Source: Undaria pinnatifida (taxonomy: Eukaryota > Sar > Phaeophyceae > Laminariales > Alariaceae). From it: a stretch of DNA of 64,000 bases. Positions 55,201 to 64,000 of the stretch are shown here, one piece after another (positions within the stretch are counted from its first letter, which is position 1; each line of letters begins with the position of its first letter). The DNA lies in NCBI GenBank assembly GCA_012845835.1, contig JABAKD010000009.1, forward strand, positions 6,114,904 through 6,178,903, read 5' to 3'. Position numbers and translations under genes: made by a program. The notes beneath the pieces were generated by a model, which saw only the letters and a list, made by a program, of their open reading frames with translations, searched no databases and was not told where the DNA came from.

Positions 55201-58200
55201 TGCTGCACACCTTCCCGTCGACAAAAGCAGACGGCAGCGGTAAGGAAAGCACAATGACAACAATGCTGCAGCCGGCTTCAGCCGCGGTGCTGATAAAATA
55301 TTACGCGATCTCGCACTGCAACAACTATACACGTTGAAACAGCAACACCCGGCGCAACAACAAAAGCAATAAGCGAACTACGGTCTAGGGGAGGTGGGAG
55401 CGGGGAGCACCATGGAAACTACCCCCGCGAGTCAACAATCTAGATGCTTGGACCTGCACCCCTTCCGACCGCAACGCAACCATCGCCCGACCTCCTCAGT
55501 AAGATTTCGTGGGGCTCACCTGTACGCAACGCCACGTATCCTGTCCTCGCGCGCGGGACCTTTCGGCACCAGGGCGTCGACAGAGGACCGCGCTTATGCC
55601 TCCGTGGACGAACACTCTCTCTCCGCCGCGACAGAGTTCGGGGAAACCTTTGCCACTGTGTTCTCGTTCGTTTTTTCCCCCGTCCTCGCCGTCGAAAACT
55701 TCCAGTCGCACCGGTCCATGGCCTACCTGAAACGATGCCGACGTCACAAGCTTGTTCCTACACCCCCCTCCCATCCAACTCTCTCCCATCCAATCTTTCC
55801 CGGCCTTTTTTTGTCGCCCCCGCTCTTCCTCAGAGTCTTCGCTCGTCCAACACTCCGCAACGGCAACGGCCCCGCCCGCGGTGGCTGCCACCAGCGACAG
55901 CCGCCTTGGCACGTCTTCGGACATAGCGAACGCTAGGCTTCGAGTCAGGGTTGCCGCCTCCTGTGCCCCCCCCGCTGCCCACTCTCCTGCTTGGTTTGGC
56001 TCGCCTTCCGCCCCCGCCTGCACTCCCACGGGAAGGCGCCATGTCGCGACCTCTGCGAGGGTGCTGCCGTCGGGAACGTCGGGCCGAGGGCTGGGAGCGG
56101 TGCGGGCGTCGCTGGTGGGCGGGGTCGGCCACAACAACACCTTCACGACAGGGCAGTCCCACGAAGCGATCGCGATCAATACCGACGGCGTCGCTGTGGT
56201 GCGTAGCGTGTGCGAATGTCAGGGGAGTTCCCGGCGGTGTCAAGGCGGTTGTTTAGTGGGAAGCGTTAAGACAGACGCGGAGCGGGAGCGGGGGCGGGCG
56301 TGGGTGTTGAGGTCGGGGTAGGATGGGAATAGGGGTGGGGGCGACGTGAGGATGGGGGTGGGAGGAGGAGAACCTTTTTCTGTATTGGAAAAATACAGGG
56401 AGGGATGGAGAGAACACCAGGTACAGAGACGGAGGATGGAGAGAACACCAGGTACAGAGACCACGATAGAACGAGGCAAGGAAATAAGAGGGGGACGAAT
56501 AACAGTCGACGATATGGAAAAGGGTGGTTAGCGAGAGCTGAGCTACAAGGTGTAGGTCCCGACTGCAGAAACAGACGTAAGCTCAACAAAAGGAGCCGAA
56601 AGTGGTTCCAGCACAACGACGTTTTTCTCGGTTCGTATTTCCCCATCCCCGCCGGGCACGAACCTTGCTCGAGAAGGTGCCCAAAAGGCTAGTCTCACTC
56701 CCGCTCACTCCGTCTATCAACATACCTACCACTCCCGACCACACCCTCCCGCCTAGGCACCGCGGAGCCAAACGTTGGCGTCGGTTTTCCACACGATCAG
56801 CACAAATGCTATCGAGATGGAGGGGCTGAAACCAACAGACCTGGCCACCGTGCTCCTGGCAGATAGTGATGCGAGCGGTATGTCCACGAAATATCCCTAT
56901 CCAGCACTACCCCCTATGAAAGAGCTCGAGATAAAATTTTTTTGCACTGCAACGGGTGTGTCTCGTCACCCACCTGCTCCTTTTCCACCTCCTCCTCCGC
57001 CCCCTCCTCCGTTCCCTCCACCTGTTCCATTTTTTTCTTCTTTAGCTGCGTTCCCGAGCGATCGCATTCCCAGCGCGCTCACAGAATAACCGAGCCGCAT
57101 GCGGCATACTTCTGTCAGCATCGCCTCCGAGCTCGCTCCGCTCGCCCCGCCTGCCGTGCGCGCCACCTGCCTGGTCAGCGCCTCTAGCGAAAGCATTACA
57201 ATTGTGTTCTCGCTCGAGACGGCTACGACCGCCCCTGCCGTCGCCGCATGCTGAACTCTAAAAGAGGGCGAAGCCGGACGCCACGAACACGCCGAGAGCA
57301 ATCCCGCCGGCTCGATGAGGTTAACCGAGTCCTCCGTGACTTGCACGATGTACCCCCCGGGTTCGACGTGACCCAGGTGTATGGTGTGCCTGTTACTAGC
57401 GAAACCCTGCCGATGAATTTTGGACGCGGGGTGGTCGATAAGACACCGTTGACCTTTGGTGGGACTTGGGGCCATCGTTCGTGGGGTCTCAGCGTTGCGA
57501 GAAACGTGTTACTCGGTGGAAAGTAGTTGCTTGGTGGTCATTGACTACGCCGAAACTAAATCGAGCTAATCAGGGTCAGAGACCTACATCACCGACTCTT
57601 AACCGACAGCGCTGTCTCTAGGTGGGTGCCTACACGGCAAGTGACAGCAACACAAATTATAGTATGCCAGCAGGCACGCGGGTACTCAGTTTTACGTGCG
57701 CCATACCCTTGAAAAAGCTGAGGGGGCACGGGGGCGCGGCTCACGATGTAATACCACACCTTCGGCTCCACCACTGGCAAAAAAACTCCGTCACGCGACA
57801 CCATCGACACACACGTCGTCCATCGAGCCCGGTCGGAAAAGAGGAGGAGGTGTGCCCCCCCCCGCGCATCGTCACCCTCGACTTTGCCGCTTGCACCCCT
57901 CGTCGCGCGTATGTCGTGTCCAGGTCGGTGACAACGACAACCTTCAAGGATGCGGGGGGTCAGCGGTACCGTGAAAAGCGTCGCCCCCGCGGGTAACCCG
58001 GTGGAGCCTTCCGCTACGGTGTCAAGGGCCAACCCATGCTCCAGGGTGCACAGGCCTGTAGCGGGGTCCTCGCCGCTACCGGCGGTGTCCCCACGCCCCC
58101 CCGTGGCAAGCACCGCCCGAAAACCTTCCGGCGTTACCCGCGGTCCTGGTGACTCCACATCTCCAAAATCACGGAAGACTTCGGTTGGAGGCGTTTCGTG

Positions 58201-61200
58201 CCTTCCATCAAAGAAAGTGGGACGGTTACATCTTCTCGTACCACTGCCGCCGATCGCAACGATGCCAGACACGGGACCAAGACCGCCGCCGTCTTCCTCT
58301 AGCTGTTGGACCGTTAGCCATGATGTGGCCGGAGTATCACTTGCACCCGGACTGTCAGCGCTAAGCAGGCGGCTAGACCTATAACTCCCTACGGGAAGGG
58401 CTGACGAGTCGTCCGAAAATAACCGTGCGATGGTTTGGAGGGAAGAATAATGCCCCCCGATAAATACTAGGCCGTCAGATCCCACCGGCAGTAGAAAGTT
58501 CACCCTGGCAAGGATAGGTGAAGCCGGTCCGGGTCTTGTGTCATGTGCCGGTGGCAACGCGGGCACGGAAGCATCACCAGGAGGGGGGGGGGGGGGGGGG
58601 GTACTCGTTTGTCGCGCGGTTCTTCTGGAAGCTGACTTGTGGGCTGGTGCTTTTAACGGGTGTTGGTTTGGACGGAAAGATAGCGCCATCCACAAAAGCA
58701 ATGCGGCGTAATTTGAGCTAACGCACGAGAAACAGGAGCCGCTGTTGCTTTCTGCTGCGTGGCTTCTTCATCCAAAGCGTTTAACTCCGTTAGAATTGCA
58801 CCATCGTTTTAAGGGGGAATAATGATTGTCGTTAGCGGGGGTCGTTTTAGCAGTGGTAGAAGGGAAGAAACGAGTGGAGATCAAAACTGGATGATGGCAT
58901 TTTTGTCGTACCGCGTCACTCGAGCCAACATTTGCATCGAGCCGAAAGCGCACTGCTGTGTTTCTCACACCGAACCTTGCTTCCAGTTTGGCGCAGTCGA
59001 TCCGCGTGCGACGCCTTCCCCGGCAGCTGTCGCCGCCTTGCGCCTCTTGCCCAGCGCGGTGGTCAACGCCCACGGCGTTAACCGAATGGCTGTCGAAGAT
59101 AGATATACGATGGAAGGCGCCGCCGACGTCCATCATAATAAAATCCTCGCGTTCGCCTAGTGTGAGAAAATTCGGGCGGGAAGGACAACATGCGAAAGGC
59201 AGTGGGCGATCGGTCCCGAACGGAAACGGTCGAAATCGGTGAAAATTATGGGAATGTATGCTCAGAGTTGAACCAATCGGCCAGTAGACAGGTTGGAAAT
59301 AAAACATACCCCCTTTTCCGAAAACCTCTCTGGTTCCGCTACCCTTGCTTAGACCGTGCCACGCGTGTTCCTGGCCCCAACCGATACCCAACACGGCTCC
59401 TTCCTAGACCTGTTTTCTTCTAGGGACACAACCCCTCCCCGGTGTGAACGACGCGAAACACACACAACACATCCTAGATCTGTTGCTGTACGCTGGAAAA
59501 TATGCCTCACCCGCCTCCCGCCTCCCCCGACCGTTTCGTGCCTCTCCACCCACGGCGTTCGGAACGCGTGTAAGCGCTGCTGGGGCTTTAGATCCCCAGG
59601 GACACCTTGCCGAGACGGGGACGCTTGTCATCAAGTCCTGCCCGCGAGAACGCCCCACGCCAAGCAAGGGACACCCGTCATCACTGAAAGCCCTAACTCC
59701 GTCGGGGCCCACGCAGAGAATACCACCTCCGCTGAGAGCGGCGATACGCGTGTCCGGGTGAAGCTTTTCCACTCGCCTGCGACAGGAAGATGCGAAACGA
59801 TGCGACCAAAATGGCTTACTCGGCAGCGGCAATTTACGTTTTTTGGGTAGGACGGCAGTCCTTGCATAAGGTCATTTGTACGTAGATGGGTCGTAACTAT
59901 CGGGCTCCGGGAATCAAGGCAAGCGGCGATTCGTGTGCGACACAGACCTGCCGCTGTTATATGTTGTTAGTTGAGCGGTAAACACATGCCGATAGAAAGC
60001 ACGATCGTTTAACACAATACCCTTATCCATGCACATTCCTTACGCCCAGAGCTGACCATGGGTTTGACTTCATTGACAAGGGACACTGGCGAAGGCTCGA
60101 GTGGTCTGCGAAGCTGTAAATTGGCACTCGGAAGTGGGAAACCCACTTCTTCTCAAAACGTAATCTTACCAGTCTCCGGGGCTCAAGGCACCGCCGCAGT
60201 TCGAATCCCACCGCCACGTCCTTAGAGCCACCTGCGGGCGACGATCTCGACCCCTTTCAAGATCACCATCTACAGTTTCATCAACTAGTATAGCGATGAC
60301 CGGGCGCATATCGCGGGGCTCAGCTCTCTCTCTCCCGTCTCCGTTGACAAAAGCAAGATCCAGCACGTCTGTTGCCATAGCTGGTACGCGCGGTTGGGTT
60401 GTTCCGGATGCAACCGCCTGGTGGCGTTCGTGTGCCCCTTGCAGGTTTGGACAGTTTTTGGAAGTGTCGTTGATTTTGCGACGGCGCGCGTCTGAGGTAA
60501 TGGGGAACGTGGCTTGGCTCGAAACGACACCGTCGATACCGGACTTCTGCTCGTCTGTGCCGTAAAATGCCAGCAAGGCTAGCGTACCGTCGCACAAACA
60601 CGCAGCCACCATTTCCGAATCATTTTCCCCGTGTCGGTCCCCTTTTCCTCTCGCTCTCTTGGAGGTGGGTGATAGCCACCATCGTTCCGCAGTTGCGAAT
60701 AGAGCAAGCCAAAACACGGCACCGATGCGACGAGTTGCAGGCTTTAGGACGTGGGTGTTTGGCAAGGCATTCGCTCGATTTTTTTTCGAGTTCAATCGCA
60801 TGACTCTTCTTACTAAATCAGCTGTTTCGAAGGCGATAAGCACTGCTTTGATCCTCCTTGTTACCCGGCACGCAAGATGCTGTAAGCGAGTCTGCACAAG
60901 TAGCCAACATGTTACTTTAATACGAGCACCTACTGTACGTGAATTTGATGCAAATCAACGAGCACTAAAGGCTTAAAAGGGGGAATGCTAGACCCTATGA
61001 GCGACAAAAATGAAGGCAATTACCGAGGGGTACAGGGGAAGACACCTATGACCACGGCTTGTCCAATAGGTCGCTCAGGGTAAATCTTCTAACGAGTTGA
61101 GCTGGAGAGTGAAAATGATAGATGAAAAAACTCACCGCGAGATGGGCGCTGGGTTTCCACACAGTCAGCATCACCGATTCCAATGTTGCGTTGATAAGAT

Positions 61201-62473
61201 GGCCTCGAGGGCCAGATCCTAGAGAACCTGTTGCCAGCACCACCAACTGGATGGAGACAGCACGATCGGCCTCCGAACGACGTTCGGGCCGCAAGAGCAC
61301 GAGGTCCCACACAAGTGCATCCTTAGCGAGAAGCAGGTGGTCTTCTTCCCCATTGCCTTAGTTTCGGAGCACGCAAAGTAGATGTGGGGGGTACACGGCT
61401 GCTTGTTGCTATCTATAATATTGTTGCAGTCTATTCTGACACGATTGTGTCTGCCAGGTACTTAGATTACGCTGCTGGGGCGCTGTCATGGTTTCTTGGT
61501 AAAGTTCTCTGTGACGGGCGCGCCGCGGGGTTTTCTGGTGCGGTCGCGTAAGCGCAGACAGCGATATACTAGGACGAGCGACCACAACGACAAGATCCAC
61601 TCACGATCGAGACGCGTGCTACGACAGAGGTAGTGCTTTTTGGAAACAACGAAATCTGAGTGGCGGGGCTCCTTAACCCCTTTAGAGCCCCCAAACCTCT
61701 CTCTACACTTGTTTCAAGTAATAGTCCCCAAAATCGGGTTTCCAGTTGTCAAGGCGTTAACCCAAAATCGTCGGAATGTCATTCTTGTTTTGCAATATGA
61801 GCCATGGGTTTCGTCATTGGTTTGAACTTTCGGTTTTGGTCAAAAGTAGTGTTTGGGTGATACACGTCGTTGAGTGAGTTATAGACCTTCTCAAGTGAGG
61901 AGCCTCAGAAGAGCATGGCGCACCTTCACGGTAGCAATATATCTCGAGCTTCCAGTATGCGTGATGTGTTGATTCCAAACCATTCAACGACAAGATTTGC
62001 TCACAAACGAGCTTATTATGGTACTATTGCATGTATGAATAGTCTATGTTGATTGTGATACATTTACGGCGGAGAAAACGAACGGGGGAAGAAATGTCAA
62101 ACTCAAATCTCGGTATACCAGACGATAGTCCTTTACGAGTACAGAGCAACAGCTCACGCTCGACGAAAGTTACCGAAAGCTTTCTATCTACGGGTATTGC
62201 GAGGTACATACCGGATCCGATGAACTGGCCTCTAGGAATCGCGGTCATGGCTAAGATGCGACGGTCGATCTTGGACTGGCTCGTCAAATCCATGGTCTGA
62301 CCTGTTTCGCTCCCGGCATCAGCTTCAACCCATATCTCCAAAAGGGCGATCCTTCCAATAGCCAACCAGCCACATATGGATTCAGCATCCTTGGGGCCGA
62401 CGATAAGTTGACCAGCGGCGGCGGCTGTGATGGTGCTCGCCTCGAGCGTTGTTTCCATGCTTGCCGACGCCAT
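52268..62473 (-). CDS. Gene 3: DDB1/CPSF160/SF3b130-type beta-propeller protein
   Basis: Eleven exons read right to left in consistent phase: 62473-62212, 61356-61136, 60657-60170, 59776-59511, 59156-58976, 58504-57745, 57406-57022, 56193-55520, 55210-54087, 53479-53339 and 52883-52295, giving 1697 codons. Family landmarks appear in order: an N-terminal strand ending ALLEIW, DVLDLAFVNG with RPVIAILVDE, IAALSGGGILCVGPDG, DGLVFIGGHYSSLQ, a LEHGL...GLPAG blade, YIVQVTEDSVNLIEPAG, LVYAPTTRSIVM, LRVFDADTLEE, GGFIAVAEFLHSVSLYRFDP and SVFMLGTAAGAVLTVR. DDB1 is the CUL4 ligase adaptor, CPSF160 acts in mRNA 3' processing and SF3b130 in splicing; which branch this is stays open, though blade order suits DDB1-like proteins. 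It is longer than DDB1 (~1140) because of Gly/Ala/Ser-rich insertions. The usual ~100 last residues were not found: either translation stops at TAA 52270-52268, or GTAAGC at 52294 leads to an unseen exon. Confidence 0.82.
52295..52883 (-). CDS. Gene 3 exon 11, last exon found
   Basis: The acceptor is CGGAGCAG. It encodes FDPTAKSISLVARHARSSLI, FPIVALADQTTGTVAIL, a Gly/Ser-rich insertion and SVFMLGTAAGAVLTVR. A GTAAGC donor follows in phase 0. If unspliced, the frame ends at TAA 52270-52268 after PPYMPP. Confidence 0.75.
53339..53479 (-). CDS. Gene 3 exon 10
   Basis: ATTGTCCAG acceptor, TTTACAG|GTAAGT donor, phase 2 in and out. It encodes CVTALSTSGGFIAVAEFLHS then VSLYR, matching the family's G-D-F-I-L-V-G-D-L strand region. 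Confidence 0.8.
54087..55210 (-). CDS. Gene 3 exon 9
   Basis: The start is tentative (CGACGGGAAG acceptor, phase 0); the frame is open further upstream to 55252. The donor is TTAAG|GTGACG in phase 2. It encodes LPLSPAHLVYAPTTRSIVMA, LRVFDADTLEERPGGPLHLL, a Gly/Ala insertion, GIVLAAFEVVAYAGHV and GRFVAASVDEKVVVYGW. Confidence 0.75.
55520..56193 (-). CDS. Gene 3 exon 8
   Basis: GCACCACAG acceptor, GTACAG|GTGAGC donor, phase 1 in and phase 0 out. It encodes VLIAIASWDCPVVKVLLWP, RRLSLVAATAGGAVAVAECW, KLVTSASFQVGHGPVRLEVF and VFVHGGISAVLCRRPG, in the order of the third propeller region of the family. Confidence 0.78.
57022..57406 (-). CDS. Gene 3 exon 7
   Basis: TTCATCGGCAG acceptor, AACAG|GTGGAG donor, phase 0 in and phase 1 out. 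It encodes GFASNRHTIHLGHVEPGGYI with VQVTEDSVNLIEPAG, a highly characteristic family block, then VVAVSSENTIVMLSLEAL. Confidence 0.8.
57745..58504 (-). CDS. Gene 3 exon 6
   Basis: CCTTGCCAG acceptor, TACATC|GTGAGC donor, phase 2 in and phase 0 out. It has VNFLLPVGSDGLVFIGGHYS, the ATGLCTLEHGLALDTVAEGS blade that matches the family's S-LRIIRNGI segment, and HLLLFSDRARWTTCVSMV. Confidence 0.78.
58579..58600 (+). repeat. Poly-G run
   Basis: About 18 consecutive G (poly-C on the coding strand) lie in the intron between gene 3 exons 5 and 6, next to GTACTCGTTTGTC. Similar runs before GTACTCA occur at 43371-43400 and 47460-47500. Confidence 0.85.
58976..59156 (-). CDS. Gene 3 exon 5
   Basis: CACACTAG acceptor. 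It encodes GEREDFIMMDVGGAFHRISI, where the family has its D-x-x-G-x-L/F strand, then a basic stretch. I end it at GAAGCAAG|GTTCGG (phase 2). GTGAGA at 58968 is a stronger-looking donor, but its phase does not suit the next exon. Confidence 0.62.
59511..59776 (-). CDS. Gene 3 exon 4
   Basis: CTTCCTGTCGCAG acceptor, GGCGG... donor (GCGG|GTGAGG) in phase 1. It encodes VEKLHPDTRIAALSGGGIL, CVGPDGVRAFSDDGCPL and an Arg/Gly-rich loop. Confidence 0.75.
60170..60657 (-). CDS. Gene 3 exon 3
   Basis: The acceptor CACCTCCAAG is plausible and gives phase 0. The donor GAGACTG|GTAAGA gives phase 2. It encodes AACLCDGTLALLAFYGTD and the hallmark DVLDLAFVNG...RPVIAILVDE segment, with a polar insertion between. 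Confidence 0.75.
61003..61125 (+). repeat. SINE-like truncated copy
   Basis: GACCCTATGAGCGACAAAAA, GAAGACACCTATGACCACGG and TCGCTCAGGGTAAATC lie in the intron after gene 3 exon 2. The end resembles 13983-14090 more than SINE A. Confidence 0.6.
61136..61356 (-). CDS. Gene 3 exon 2
   Basis: The acceptor is AAACTAAG. Two bases complete a glycine, then NGEEDHLLLAKDALVWDLVL and a long blade segment run to CTCGCG|GTGAGT in phase 0. Confidence 0.78.
61600..61880 (+). repeat. Dispersed repeat D carrying element B
   Basis: GACGCGTGCTACGACAGAGG and GTAGTGCTTTTTGG on the left, and AACCCAAAATCGTCGG on the right, match 3084-3280. The miniature element at 61673-61763 interrupts it. It lies in intron 1 of gene 3. 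Confidence 0.65.
61673..61763 (+). mobile_element. TTAA-flanked miniature element B
   Basis: TTAACCC on both sides, CTTTAGAGCCCCCAAACCTC at the left and GGGTTTCCAGTTGTCAAGGC at the right. It sits at the same position in repeat D as the 21846 copy. Confidence 0.7.
62212..62473 (-). CDS. Gene 3 exon 1
   Basis: The ATG is at 62473 (AAGAATGGCG context). The exon ends at GATCCG|GTATGT in phase 1. It encodes MASASMETTLEASTIT, then the family's first strand (AIGRIALLEIWVEAD) and a KIDRRILAMTAIPRG strand. Confidence 0.75.
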
Positions 62474-63594
62474 TCTTGTGTGGTTGTTATTTTCTTCGTT
62501 GCTGTATTATATCATATTATACTGTTTTACAACACGCTGTGTGCCATGCTGGATGTTTGTTTGCGCACAAACCAAATTCGAAGCACACGAGTGTCAACAA
62601 CGCACCATAGACGGACGACGTTGTTCTTCTCGAATGTATGTGGTCTGTAGATCTAAGCTCTAATTTGGACCATCGTCCTGCTCATTGCAACGCGACGCCA
62701 GTAATGTGTTGGTGCTACCAGGTACAGAGTCCGTGCTGTCGCTTCTGCGCTCCCTTTTTGTTCTGCATCATAAACTCGTACCAGGTACGTGTATTGACCC
62801 TTCTACTACTGGAAAGATTGCCCCACATAATTCCAAATTGTGTGTCGCCAAAAACTTGGGTACAGTTATAATACTGCTGTGTGTATGTAGTATAGACTAG
62901 ACTATACGTACCTGGTGTGTACGTACCAGGCGAACAAACTCTACAAATATCCAGAAATCCCACCAAACACCGAACCCAAGATCGAGATTGCAAATAATGT
63001 CGAGATCCAGGGATCTTGCCCCGTTCAATACTGAATAACAGGTTGGTCGTGCGCGTGCTTCAATCATCCCCAAAGATGCTGGTACCCACCGGGATCAGTG
63101 GGCAAACAAACAATCGTCGGCAAACGACCGCGACGCTCGACCTTGGAAAACGACATTTTTTTTTTGGCGTTTCAAAAAAGGAGTTTTCTACAAAACTTGC
63201 GAGGCGTTATTTCATCCTCTCGTACTCTGGATTTTAGATCAATCCCATCGAGAGAGGGCCAGCGGCCTACTCCAAGCGTTACCGAGGCACCCGCACTCTG
63301 GTAGGAGGCCACCCCGCCAGCAACAGAGATAGATAACGCAAAGACCACGCAAAAAGCAATTGGCGGGCGAGAAAGCAACGACAATATATCATAGCATCGA
63401 TTTCGGAGACGCCGCCTGTTTCCGAGAAAGACAAGCAAGGGGGCAGTCCGACCAGGCGGCGTGCCTCGCAAGAGGGCGCAGATACGGCAACGCTGTTGCC
63501 CTGCAAAGAAAATATCACTGCCATCGTCGGCGGGGTGAGAAGCACGCGCGTTGGCGCACCCCCCCCCGTGCTTGAAGCTTGAATTGGAGGAGAG
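62474..63594. promoter_or_regulatory. Probable divergent promoter region of genes 3 and 4
   Basis: 1.1 kb separates the ATG of gene 3 (minus) from that of gene 4 (plus). It contains a miniature-like segment (62800-62870) and several TACCAGGTA motifs. I see no convincing TATA box or initiator, so only the arrangement supports the call. Confidence 0.4.
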
Positions 63595-63711
63595 ATGGCG
63601 GCGATGGCGGTGGAAGCGGAACCTAGCAGCAACGCTAGTTCGACGAACCCTACTACGACTGTTGCCACAACCGATACGCTGCCAGACGGCAATGAGGGGG
63701 ACTATTACCAG
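63595..63711 (+). CDS. Gene 4, first exon only (runs off window)
   Basis: The ATG is at 63595 in GGAGAGATGGCGGCG context, followed by 39 codons to TACCAG|GTCAGC in phase 0. It encodes MAAMAVEAEPSSNASSTNPT and a Thr/Asp-rich continuation ending EGDYYQ, a typical disordered N-terminus. The family cannot be told. It diverges from gene 3. A long minus-strand frame here (63279-63692) is its shadow. Confidence 0.5.
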
Positions 63712-64000
63712 GTCAGCTATGGATAGGTCGCATGTGCTGCTTGCTGTCGTTGTTGGTCGGTTTGTCTCGGCAAAGTTGGGGGGTGGCTGTGTCTAGGGGT
63801 GCGGGGCACGACAGGGGAAGCTTCTGCTCGACAGACGGTTCAAAGTGCGGCTTCTTTTTCAGTCGGTAGTCTGAAGTCAAGTTACCAGCGGTCTATTCAT
63901 TGGTTGATATATGAAGTACCAGGAAACCTTACCCTATATTAATACCAAGATGTGACGGCGTTTTTATTGCCGGCGATCCGAAAATAAACCCTCAGATGGT

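Noticed and set aside
57622-58384. Plus-strand open frames opposite gene 3 exon 6 (and similar ones at 54177-54494, 55394-56321)
   Set aside because: The minus strand shows the DDB1/CPSF160-type family pattern with consistent splice phases; the plus frames are GC-rich antisense shadows.
63279-63692. 137-codon minus-strand frame at the right edge
   Set aside because: The plus strand has an ATG in good context, typical N-terminal composition and a CAG|GT donor; the minus frame has no such logic.

Overview
The window looks like nuclear DNA from a repeat-rich, intron-rich eukaryote. Short GC-rich exons (about 110-760 bp, one of at least 2.3 kb) lie far apart in introns of up to 6 kb. Donors are mostly GTGAGT, GTAAGT or GTGGGT, acceptors are pyrimidine-rich and end in CAG or TAG, and the rest is dense in microsatellites, minisatellites and short dispersed elements. 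There are no bacterial-style operons. The style resembles a brown alga (stramenopile, Ectocarpus-like), but that is an inference; no species-specific marker was seen.

Four protein-coding genes can be built by hand with consistent reading phase across every proposed junction. Gene 1 (+, off the left edge to 13449) opens with a giant repetitive exon of about 91-residue units carrying a basic KRKARRRSMR-type cluster. Nine smaller exons follow, encoding a helical region of unknown family, and the last exon has a tandem alternative copy. Gene 2 (+, about 26990-46509) encodes a PX (phox-homology, phosphoinositide-binding) protein. It has a long low-complexity basic N-terminus, a PX domain split by a 5.9 kb intron, and an acidic C-terminus. 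Gene 3 (-, 62473 to about 52295) encodes a DDB1/CPSF160/SF3b130-type protein (MMS1_N/CPSF_A, triple beta-propeller) in eleven phase-consistent exons; its last C-terminal part was not found. Gene 4 (+, from 63595) is only a first exon and is divergent from gene 3, so the two probably share a 1.1 kb promoter region.

From about 13.6 to 27 kb no gene was recognised. That region, like the large introns, holds dispersed repeats: a tRNA-like-headed, poly(A)-tailed SINE, a second SINE-like family sharing its core, a TTAA-flanked miniature element seen both inserted and absent, two foldback/terminal-inverted-repeat elements, and several satellites. From 46.5 to 52.2 kb there are only weak exon candidates.

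The most unusual theme is tandem arrays that start at, and copy, gene-defining boundaries. Two introns begin with arrays repeating their own 5' splice site (from 9948 and from 31527). The 3' end of gene 2 is an array that repeats its stop-codon context. The terminal exon of gene 1 is duplicated together with its acceptor. All exon calls rest on reading-frame continuity, splice consensus and remembered family patterns; no alignment or transcript evidence was available.
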